From Stentor coeruleus (taxonomy: Eukaryota > Ciliophora > Heterotrichea > Heterotrichida > Stentoridae), in the NCBI GenBank assembly GCA_001970955.1, contig MPUH01001241.1, positions 1 to 20,410 of the forward strand: a stretch of DNA of 20,410 nt. The letters are read 5' to 3'. Positions 8,217 to 15,431 of this stretch are shown here, in pieces. The notes beneath the pieces are model-generated. The model was given only the letters and a program-made list of their open reading frames with translations, did not search any database and had not been told where the DNA came from. Numbering within the stretch: position 1 is the first letter of the stretch; each line of letters begins with the position of its first letter. Both the position numbers and the translations under genes were made by a program.

Positions 8217-8795
8217 TTATTTGATATAATCATTTACAGCAAGTCCCATTGAGTTTTTAATGTACACAGAGCCCTCAGTTCCTCTATTTTTCTGACTGAA
8301 GTGCTTATACTTTGCATCCAAATTATTAAAATCCATAATTGAATTGCTGCTGCTGTTAAGTTCCAATATCCTGCTGTTTAAATAGTTGAAATTAGCTCCT
8401 GTAAGCATGAACTTATAAGGCTCAGCCAAAGGATCTGTGTTTCTTTTTTTAAGCAATCTTGATATATATGCTTGTCTATTTGCTTGTGGGCTTACAGTAT
8501 GTGCTTTGACAGCTAGGTTGTTGCTATACCGTAAACTCTTCATTTTTGTAGTGATTTTTATAGCTTGGATTTTTTTTCCTTGAGAAATCTCAAAAATCTT
8601 TTTAGGGTGGATTTTGTCGTAAATGAGTTTAACTTCTTCTTTCGAAAATACAATATTTGCTTTTGATGGGTTAGTGTTTGCACTTTGGTTACGCTTACAT
8701 CGGGTAAGATGGTCTGATTTTTGAGGAAAAGCTGGGAGGAAAAGTTGAGCTTTATGTTGTAAGTTGTCAGGTGTTAATGCTAAATTATGTTTCAT
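8217..8795 (-). CDS. Unrecognised basic protein, 192 residues
   Basis: I do not recognise this protein. The ORF runs from ATG at 8795-8793 to TAA. It is rich in Lys, Asn, Ser and Ile, clearly basic, with no signal peptide, membrane segment or long coiled coil. A short charged helix-like stretch (FSKEEVKLIYDKIHPKK) lies at about 50-66. The middle (about 70-120) is strongly basic and the C-terminal third is Asn/Ser-rich. It reads as coding: codon composition resembles its neighbours, and the base skew changes sharply at its start, with the 5' flank (8821-9060) about 73 G to 9 C on the + strand. TATAAA lies 12-17 bases upstream of the ATG rather than adjacent. The next gene on the same strand starts 2.1 kb upstream, so co-transcription is unlikely. 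A small cytoskeletal or ciliary protein is possible but not shown. Confidence 0.7.
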   Translation of the reverse strand: MKHNLALTPDNLQHKAQLFLPAFPQKSDHLTRCKRNQSANTNPSKANIVFSKEEVKLIYDKIHPKKIFEISQGKKIQAIKITTKMKSLRYSNNLAVKAHTVSPQANRQAYISRLLKKRNTDPLAEPYKFMLTGANFNYLNSRILELNSSSNSIMDFNNLDAKYKHFSQKNRGTEGSVYIKNSMGLAVNDYIK

Positions 8796-9867
8796 ATGAT
8801 AAATATTTTATATTATTAAAGTGAAGGTTTTTTGGTGTTGAAATGTGAGGAAGGAGAGTTGAAGTGAGAGTTTTAGAATGGCAGAATAAGATGATGAGGA
8901 ATTTTGGGAGTGTGCGAAAAAATATGGAAGAAGTGGTGCGAAGATGAGCTTTAAAGATATTTTGACATGTGCATAGATATTTTTTAGATTTTAAAATGGG
9001 GGTATTAAGGGAAGACATAACGATTAGTGATTGAGGGAATATTTTGTTATGGAAAATACTTTTCTTTCTTGTAGATTATGAGGTTTATGAATAAAACATT
9101 TTTAAGTATTTTTATTAGTAATTGATTACTGTTTTGTATGATTTTTTTTATGTATAATCATTTTCATCATTGGGAGGGTATACTTTAAGTGTGGATCTAA
9201 ATAAAAACAAATATCATTAAAACAAATTGCAAAATTCTAAATTGCCTCAATAAATAAAAAACTTTTGTAGTCATTAGCATATTTTTGCCACAACAACAAT
9301 TACTAATTTTTTGATTTAGTTGACAGTTTAAATAAATCTTTGAATTTTCAATTCACCTGCTTAAATGATTTTCAAAGTTTTTGCTTTTCTGATTAATTTG
9401 GAAATTAAGGTTTTAATGCTAGCCCTTAGACTTTTAAACAATAAATTTGAGTTTTTGATTAGAATCTCAAACTTTGTATTAAAATCTACTATATTATTTT
9501 ATATTTCTTTGCTGATTTCATTTAGGATTTGCATTTCTGGCTTAAAATTGCTTGTTTCAGATGGGATTATTGTTAATGTGGTTATTATTGCTATAGTAAT
9601 TTCTAGTATTTAAGCTTTAGATTCAAGTAAACCAGAGTTTGTTTTATAGAGATATGATCTTCATTTTCATATGCTGGCACTGTAATAAATAAGGCTTATG
9701 CTTTTGGTTTCTAGCATACAATCCAATCTTTCTAATTTCTATATCCAGTCTATAAATATCAACCATATTATGCAAGCTATTAATAAATATGCTAACTAGT
9801 AAAGATGTATAAAATGCAAGTTTTAATCAAACTAAGCATGCTAATTTAATAATAGTTGTATAAAATA
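8796..9867. other. Intergenic region between two minus-strand genes, 1.07 kb
   Basis: No convincing gene was found. Positions 8821-9060, the 5' flank of the 192-residue gene, are extremely G-rich and C-poor on the + strand, so that gene's sense strand is C-rich and G-poor. From about 9061 the sequence is ordinary AT-rich DNA. An 82-codon ATG ORF at 9365-9613 (+) encodes an almost wholly hydrophobic Ile/Leu/Val/Phe peptide, as any T-rich stretch would, so I do not call it a gene. The right end must hold the 3' untranslated region of the cNMP-binding-fold gene. Confidence 0.55.
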
Positions 9868-10911
9868 CTAGAAATACTTGTCTATACGTAATGGTGAATA
9901 ATCTCTAAGTCTTTCAAGCTGGCGTTTATACATAGGCTTCAGCATTGTTGGAGTAGAATTTTGTGTAGCTCTCAATGAATAATTGGCAAAATTAGATAAC
10001 GCACGTGGACTAGCAAGTGGAAAAAATTTAGAAGGCAATGAAGAAGAAGGGGTTAACTGAGGAAATTTAAGAATTTTCCCATGCATTTCTTCTTTTATTG
10101 AATAAAAGTCTTGCAATTGCATTAGAATATGTGGGGGAAAGTTAGATCGTACATCTGAAGATTTAAATTTTCCAACTTTAGCTTTATCTGAAGAAACAAT
10201 AGCTGTGTAATCAGTAGGTCTACTATTCAATATCGAGTTCTCACATAAAAACGATCCCTTCCCGAGTTTACTTATTATTCTAGGCTTTCTTCCGAAATTC
10301 TTTAGAATCGAGCACTCTCCATCTAATACTATAAGCACTTTATCTGATACAACTCCTTCTTGGCATAGAAGATTTCCTTTAGGAAAAACAAATATATCCA
10401 TACAATACGCTATTTTTTCCTTTTGGGCTATTGTGCATTGCTGCATTCCTGGAAGGAGTTTTTCAACATATCTCATTTTCTCTTTAACATTGGATTCTAG
10501 TTCAGAAAGAGTAACATCATTGTAAAGGTCAAGGCTTATTTTCAAAATAAAAGTCCGTTCTCTGGCTATAGCATTATTTGGATAGATCCGTGAGCGTGAT
10601 ATAAAAGGATCATTAAGCATTTTGATAGGTAAGACAACAGAATCATTATGCCCAGCAGACAATGTAGCAGAACCTTGAATTAGAATAAGTATAGCATCAC
10701 AAAAGTCTCCGTACATGTAAATTTCTTCTCCTTCAAAGTATTCATGAGCAGTGATTTGACTGATAAGATTTCCTCTGCTGGCATATGTGAAATTTCTTAA
10801 AAGTCTTTGAAAAACAGGAATCGACATAATTAGATCATGAAGGTCAGTGAAGTTTTTATCTGGATCAGGCACTTGTAAAAATTTTATAATTTGCTTAATT
10901 ACTCGCTCCAT
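9868..10911 (-). CDS. Protein with two degenerate cyclic-nucleotide-binding domains
   Basis: This 347-residue protein has two cNMP-binding-type beta-barrel regions. The first (about 30-135) contains HEYFEGEEIYMYGDFCDAIL and a following IQG turn. The second (about 152-270) contains FPKGNLLCQEG, KVLIVLDGEC and a phosphate-cassette-like GSFLCENSIL. The second cassette keeps the Glu (about 224) but has no Arg at the place that contacts the cyclic phosphate (TDYTAIV where PRAATV is usual). The first cassette is barely recognisable. Cyclic nucleotide binding is therefore doubtful. There is no kinase, channel or exchange-factor domain. The tail (about 280-347) is Ser/Pro/Arg-rich and probably disordered. 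It could be a regulatory-subunit-like or scaffold protein. The start is secure: an in-frame TAA lies two codons upstream and TATAAATA abuts the ATG. The stop is TAG. The gene is divergent from the thiolase gene. Confidence 0.85.
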   Translation of the reverse strand: MERVIKQIIKFLQVPDPDKNFTDLHDLIMSIPVFQRLLRNFTYASRGNLISQITAHEYFEGEEIYMYGDFCDAILILIQGSATLSAGHNDSVVLPIKMLNDPFISRSRIYPNNAIARERTFILKISLDLYNDVTLSELESNVKEKMRYVEKLLPGMQQCTIAQKEKIAYCMDIFVFPKGNLLCQEGVVSDKVLIVLDGECSILKNFGRKPRIISKLGKGSFLCENSILNSRPTDYTAIVSSDKAKVGKFKSSDVRSNFPPHILMQLQDFYSIKEEMHGKILKFPQLTPSSSLPSKFFPLASPRALSNFANYSLRATQNSTPTMLKPMYKRQLERLRDYSPLRIDKYF

Positions 10912-11542
10912 TATTTATAATAAATGATAAGATATATGCTGATTTAAAATATGTGTAATTGTTAGTTTAGCATTTAGAGATAGTTGTCGAAAGAAATAGT
11001 GTTTTGACTTTTAATAATAAATTTAAAAGGAAACTGTTGATAAGTACACTTATAGAAGATTTGGTGTTAATTTGTATTAAACCTAATCTTTTATATAATT
11101 GTGAAAATATTAGGGATTGAAACTTCAACGGCCGGAAAGCTTAGAGTTGAATATAATATTTAGAGAATCGTGAAAAATAATGAATTTAAAGCTTTTTGTT
11201 TAGTTGTTTGTTGTATATTTGGGGTGGTATGGCCGAAAACTTCTTTAATTTCAGATATTTCATCCCCAGTTCTTACACAGATTTTGAAACCATACCAGAA
11301 TATCCATTCCAAAATTTTTATCAAATTTCAATAAACTCTTAGTTAGCCCTTAGATGGGTGATAAATTATGCTTTCTCTTAAGGTAAATTTTTTGATCATT
11401 GGACGAAGCCGGTAATTAAGCTTGTCAGACCAGTTGCCAGAAAATTGTAAGATTTCTGAATGCTATTTATATTGCATACAAGTCTGCGATTCATAAATCC
11501 TAATCAAAATTTTTAATGTTTAATGTTTAATGGCTATAAAAA
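10912..11542. other. Divergent promoter region between cNMP-fold gene and thiolase gene, 631 bp
   Basis: This region must drive both neighbours. The left half (10921-11160) is G-rich over C on the + strand by hand count (about 43 to 16), matching the C-rich sense flank of other genes here. A locally more G+C-rich patch at 11221-11300 contains an inverted repeat with 8-base arms (TGGTATGG 11225-11232, CCATACCA 11290-11297). A 55-codon minus-strand frame without ATG (11163-11327) overlaps it. Neither tRNA boxes nor a conserved RNA was recognised. Short upstream ATGs occur just before the thiolase start, including one at 11530 whose stop overlaps the main start. Confidence 0.6.
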
Positions 11543-12754
11543 ATGCTGTCTAGGCTTACCAGAGGATATGCATTTTTGCCCAGAGAAGTTGTGATTGTTG
11601 CCGCAAAAAGAACACCTATCGGAAGTTTCATGGGATCTCTTAGTGCAATTCCAGCCCCAAAGCTCGGAGCTCACGCTATCAAAGCTGCTCTAAATCAAGC
11701 TAAATTAAAACCAAATCAGGTATCAGAATTAATTTTCGGTAATGTTCTAGGAGCGGGGGTTGGTCAGTCACCTGCTCGTCAGGCTGCGATTTTTGCTGGG
11801 CTTCCAAATGAAGTTGTGTGTACAGGAGTAAATAAAGTATGTTCATCTGGAATGAAAGCAATAACCTTTGCAGCTCAAGGTTTAGCTTTAGGCCATAGTG
11901 ATGTTGTTGTAGCAGGAGGTATGGAAAATATGAGCTTAGCACCATTTATGCTTCCCAGTTATAGAACAGGTCAATTAATGGGTGATGGAAAGGTTATTGA
12001 TTCAATAGTAAATGATGGCCTTCTTTGTCCTTTTAATAATTTCGCGATGGGAGCTTGTGCTGAAAGAACAAATGTGAAATATGAAATAACTCGTGAACAT
12101 CAAGATACATACTGCATTAAATCATATGAAAGGTCATCTGCTGCTTGGAAGAGAGGATTTTTTAATGCTGAGGTTGAGAAAATGGAGATCACGACTAAGA
12201 AAGGAACTGTTGTTGTTGAAGAAGATGAGGAGTATAAGAAAGTGAATTTTGAAAAAATCCCAACTTTAAAGCCTGTATTTGAGAAATCAGGATCTATAAC
12301 GCCTGCTAATGCTTCTAAGATTAATGATGGAGCATGTGCATTGATTTTGATGACTAGGGATAAAGCTAGGGAAATGGGTGTAAAGCCTATTGCAAGAATA
12401 CTTTCTTTTGCTGATAATGAAAACGAACCAATTCACTTTGCAGTGGCCCCGAAAGAAGCGATGCTTAAGGCTATTGACAGAGCTGGAATTGGCAGATATA
12501 ATGTTGGCTTATATGAAGTAAATGAAGCATTTAGTTTAGTTCCTATTGTAAGTATGAAACTTATTGCAATTGACCATAAAAAAATCAATGTTAATGGCGG
12601 AGCTGTTTCTTTAGGACATCCACTAGGAATGTCTGGGGCTAGAATCGTAGGCAGTTTGATCTATGCTTTAAGAGAAAATAATCAACGTTATGGTGTTGCA
12701 GGCATCTGCAATGGAGGTGGTGGAGGCACTGCAATAGTTATAGAAGTTATCTAA
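11543..12754 (+). CDS. ACAT1: Acetyl-CoA acetyltransferase (thiolase II), probably mitochondrial
   Basis: This 403-residue enzyme condenses two acetyl-CoA to acetoacetyl-CoA or cleaves the reverse way, in ketone-body and isoleucine metabolism. It aligns by eye over its full length with ACAT1-type thiolases. The nucleophile is Cys100 in NKVCSSGMKA, with NEAF near 327, His359 in GGAVSLGHPLGMSGAR, and Cys389 in GICNGGGGGTA as the acid/base cysteine. Residues 1-14 (MLSRLTRGYAFLPR) have three Arg and no acidic residue, as in a mitochondrial presequence. The start is fixed by an in-frame TAA two codons upstream, with TATAAA only two bases before the ATG. A short upstream ORF at 11530-11553 overlaps the start out of frame and could dampen translation if it lies in the mRNA. 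The stop TAA (12752-12754) touches the stop of the convergent RPT5 gene, so its 3' UTR must lie inside RPT5. Confidence 0.96.
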   Translation: MLSRLTRGYAFLPREVVIVAAKRTPIGSFMGSLSAIPAPKLGAHAIKAALNQAKLKPNQVSELIFGNVLGAGVGQSPARQAAIFAGLPNEVVCTGVNKVCSSGMKAITFAAQGLALGHSDVVVAGGMENMSLAPFMLPSYRTGQLMGDGKVIDSIVNDGLLCPFNNFAMGACAERTNVKYEITREHQDTYCIKSYERSSAAWKRGFFNAEVEKMEITTKKGTVVVEEDEEYKKVNFEKIPTLKPVFEKSGSITPANASKINDGACALILMTRDKAREMGVKPIARILSFADNENEPIHFAVAPKEAMLKAIDRAGIGRYNVGLYEVNEAFSLVPIVSMKLIAIDHKKINVNGGAVSLGHPLGMSGARIVGSLIYALRENNQRYGVAGICNGGGGGTAIVIEVI

Positions 12755-13972
12755 CTAAGCATAATAATTCAAACTACTCTTCTTCTTGGCTTGAACTTGG
12801 GCGATCCCTTCAACATAATCTTCGTGCCCAATCCTGTCAGCATTTCTCTTCAGTGCCAGCATACCTGCTTCTACACAAACAGCTTTCAATTGTGCACCGT
12901 TAAAGTCATCAGTACTCCTTGCAAGTTCTTCAAAATTTGTATCTTCCTTATCGTAATTCATTTTCCTAGAATGGATTTGCAATATCCGTATTCTAGCTTC
13001 TAAGTTTGGGTGTGGGAATTCAATTTTCCTATCAAGCCTTCCAGACCTAAGTAATGCAGGGTCTAAGATATCAGGTCTATTCGTTGCAGCAACAACTTTA
13101 ATCCTATCATCACTAGAAAATCCATCCAGCTGGTTCAGTAACTCAAGCATGGTTCTTTGGACTTCTCTTCCTCCTGCTGAGTCTGCATCATGTCTTCTAG
13201 CACCAACAGCATCCAGTTCATCAATAAAAATAATCGTAGGAGCTTTTTCTCTAGCTAAAGCAAATGCATCTCTAACCATCTTAGCTCCATCTCCGATGAA
13301 CATCTGAACAAGCTGAGGGCCAGCAAGTTTTAAAAATGTAGCTGAAGTTTGAGCAGCACAAGCTCTAGCTAATAATGTCTTTCCAGTACCTGGAGGCCCA
13401 TACATAAGTAAACCTTTTGGAGGTCTAATTCCAATATTATCAAATCTTTCTTTATGAGTCATTGGTAAAACTATAGCTTCCATGAGTTCTTCAATTTGTT
13501 TATCTAATCCTCCAATATCACTATATTCCTCTGTTGGCTTTTCATCAAGTTCCATAGCTTTAACTCGTGAATCATACTCTGGGGGTAACGTGTCAAGAAT
13601 AAGATATGAGTCTTTGTTTACACCGATCAAATCTCCTGGCTTTAATGTATTTACATCAACCAACCCAGGTACTGGAAGAAAGATGGTTTGTCGAGTGCTA
13701 GTTTTTATAGCTACAGCTTTTGCTAGGGGTTGGTTTAGATTTTCTTCATCTTCGTCGTTGAGCTCTAAAATTTCAATAACGTTAGATACAAGATAGGGAA
13801 GTTGTTTGCTTAATTTCAACTTTTCTAGGTTCTCATTGATTTTGGCTCTTAACTTGTTAAGTTCACTTTGATGAAGTTTGATTTCTCTGTTGGAAGATCT
13901 TATGTTATCTTCAAAATTGGTAATCCTTCTCTGGATTTGTTCATTTGTGAACTCAGCAAGTGATTCAGACAT
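12755..13972 (-). CDS. RPT5: 26S proteasome regulatory ATPase subunit RPT5 (PSMC3, S6A)
   Basis: This is one of six AAA+ ATPases in the 19S base ring that unfold ubiquitinated substrates and feed them to the 20S core. Residues about 10-55 form the N-terminal coiled coil. The OB-fold follows, with the RPT5-typical [16 protein letters not shown] and [14 protein letters not shown]. Walker A GPPGTGKT is at 192-199, Walker B IIFIDE at 247-252, sensor AATNRPD near 295-301 and the arginine-finger segment [10 protein letters not shown] near 308-317. The C-terminus YYA is the HbYX motif with which RPT5 docks into the 20S alpha ring and opens its gate. At 405 residues it is somewhat shorter at the N-terminus than yeast or human RPT5, but an in-frame TAA directly precedes the ATG, so no longer form is possible without an intron. 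TATAA abuts the ATG. The stop is TAG, immediately beside the thiolase stop. Confidence 0.98.
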   Translation of the reverse strand: MSESLAEFTNEQIQRRITNFEDNIRSSNREIKLHQSELNKLRAKINENLEKLKLSKQLPYLVSNVIEILELNDEDEENLNQPLAKAVAIKTSTRQTIFLPVPGLVDVNTLKPGDLIGVNKDSYLILDTLPPEYDSRVKAMELDEKPTEEYSDIGGLDKQIEELMEAIVLPMTHKERFDNIGIRPPKGLLMYGPPGTGKTLLARACAAQTSATFLKLAGPQLVQMFIGDGAKMVRDAFALAREKAPTIIFIDELDAVGARRHDADSAGGREVQRTMLELLNQLDGFSSDDRIKVVAATNRPDILDPALLRSGRLDRKIEFPHPNLEARIRILQIHSRKMNYDKEDTNFEELARSTDDFNGAQLKAVCVEAGMLALKRNADRIGHEDYVEGIAQVQAKKKSSLNYYA

Positions 13973-14356
13973 TTATATCATTTCACTAGAAAATTTAAAA
14001 GAAGTTCATGAATAATTATAATAAAAACAATATTTGAATGATTTTTGATAGTTTATTATTATTGAATTCTTGCATTTTAGATTTATTATTATTTTGCATA
14101 AAAGTGCTTATTGTCCTTCATCTCAGAGCTAAAACTTTTTTATGAAGCCAAATTGTTATATAATTTTACCTTTAAAGTATGCAATATCAAATAATGGCTT
14201 GTACAAGTATTATACAGTTCAATTTCTTAGTATTTATGATTCAAACTTCTCTGTATATATTGATTTATAAACAATTTGATTAAATCTTTTGAGAATTTCT
14301 GATAGTTATAATTCAAAGCTTATTTTCTTAGTATTTCTCAATTGTTTACTATAAAA
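13973..14356. other. Divergent promoter region between RPT5 and the CFAP77-like gene, 384 bp
   Basis: This AT-rich spacer is the shared 5' flank of both genes. TTATTATTATT-type runs occur near 14053 and 14080. TATAA or TATAAA sits directly at each start codon (13973-13977 on the minus strand, 14350-14355 on the plus strand). Unlike other 5' flanks here it shows no strong G/C strand skew. No ORF or RNA was seen. Confidence 0.6.
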
Positions 14357-14920
14357 ATGATAGATAACAGCCATAATTTCTTCATACGCATTCAAAATTC
14401 AGGGAACTTCTTATTAGTTAAAGATGATATAGGAAAGGCAAAGCCAATTATTAGAAAAGTCCCTAACAACGATTTTGTATTCGGTAAAAAGTCATCAATA
14501 GACAAAGAATGCGCTAAGGATCTGATTTTTACTTGGCAAGAACATAGAAAAAGCGTCCAAACCCCATGTGAGAAAGATTATAAAAGGATGAACATTTTGA
14601 AAATCGCAGGCTCCAAATCTCCAAAAGATATAAAAAAGTTAAAAAAAGGCATATGGCTTAACTTTACACCAAAAACTAAAGCCAAAAATAATGTATACAC
14701 TCCTGATATACGATTTGGTAATGCGGTAAGACCAAGTACACCAATCAAAGCTTTATTAAATAATTTCTATGGAGGATTAGCTGAAATAAGAAAGCATGAA
14801 CAATATGCAGTTGAAGTTGAAAAGTTGAACGACAAAAAATATATTAATGTTAGACAAAATTCGCACAATCATTCAGATTTTGCTAAGCTTAAAAAACGTT
14901 CTCGAAGGCTTAGCTTATAG
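14357..14920 (+). CDS. CFAP77: CFAP77-like ciliary doublet-microtubule protein
   Basis: This is a 187-residue protein counted from the first ATG of the frame; there is none between it and an in-frame TAA at 14309-14311. Two segments match what I know of CFAP77. The first, residues about 19-43, reads LLVKDDIGKAK...NDFVFG, corresponding to a 'VKPELGKAK...DFTYG' block. The second, residues 116-130, reads PDIRFGNAVRPSTPI, followed by a helix (ALLNNFYG). CFAP77 is a filamentous protein of axonemal doublet microtubules, described at the outer junction/B-tubule in Tetrahymena, where it helps fix the B-tubule to the A-tubule. The protein is basic, lacks membrane segments and ends in KKRSRRLSL. It is shorter than the vertebrate proteins as I remember them, mainly in the linker and tail. 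The stop is TAG. The family assignment rests on motif recall, not on a search. Confidence 0.78.
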   Translation: MIDNSHNFFIRIQNSGNFLLVKDDIGKAKPIIRKVPNNDFVFGKKSSIDKECAKDLIFTWQEHRKSVQTPCEKDYKRMNILKIAGSKSPKDIKKLKKGIWLNFTPKTKAKNNVYTPDIRFGNAVRPSTPIKALLNNFYGGLAEIRKHEQYAVEVEKLNDKKYINVRQNSHNHSDFAKLKKRSRRLSL

Positions 14921-15431
14921 TAAAAATATATAATTTTATCACTTGATATTTTTGAGATTCCAAAAGTAAATAATTAAAATTTCTTATGACTTCGCTTTTT
15001 GAAATAAATAATGATTATATATAAAGTGAAAATTTGGCTATATCACAAAATTTATTGTCCTTTATTAAAGGTGCTTTAAGGTATATATTTTTTAAACGGA
15101 TATTATATTAAAAGCAATCAAGTTACTTTTAAGAATTTTTATATTTTAAATGAGGAGTTTATTGATTATAAAATTGAGTTTGATATTTTAAGGGGCTGTT
15201 TTTCAGTAATTGATGCACTTAAAATTATTAACCTTTAATACAAATTTTATCTAAATTCATATGCATAATTAAAACAAACTCCATTGATTGCAAATTCAAA
15301 TATTAAACTAATTATCTCATTTATTTTGCATTATAGCTTAAAATAAATCTTCATATTATAAAAAGTTAATCAAACATCAATTTTTTGTCAATCTAAAAAA
15401 GCATAAGCAATTATATTTATAATTATTTAAT
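14921..15431. other. Convergent intergenic spacer, 511 bp
   Basis: This very AT-rich DNA lies between the ends of the CFAP77-like gene (+) and the large coiled-coil gene (-). It should carry both 3' untranslated regions. No ORF, RNA gene or notable repeat was recognised. Confidence 0.6.

Noticed and set aside
8785..9018. 77-codon minus-strand ORF upstream of the 192-residue gene
   Set aside because: It overlaps that gene's start in another frame and lies in the strongly C-rich flank, so it is probably a composition artefact.
9365..9613. 82-codon hydrophobic ORF on the + strand
   Set aside because: Its peptide is nearly all Ile/Leu/Val/Phe, as expected from T-rich DNA in one frame; it has no TATAA start context and no recognisable family.
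11225..11297. tRNA-sized stem suggesting a tRNA gene
   Set aside because: No A-box or B-box, and no 5-base T-arm with a GTTCRA-like loop next to the acceptor-like stem.
14342..14356. Longer CFAP77-like protein starting at TTG 14342
   Set aside because: Non-ATG initiation is not expected in a nuclear gene; ATG 14357 is the first ATG in the frame and has TATAAA next to it.
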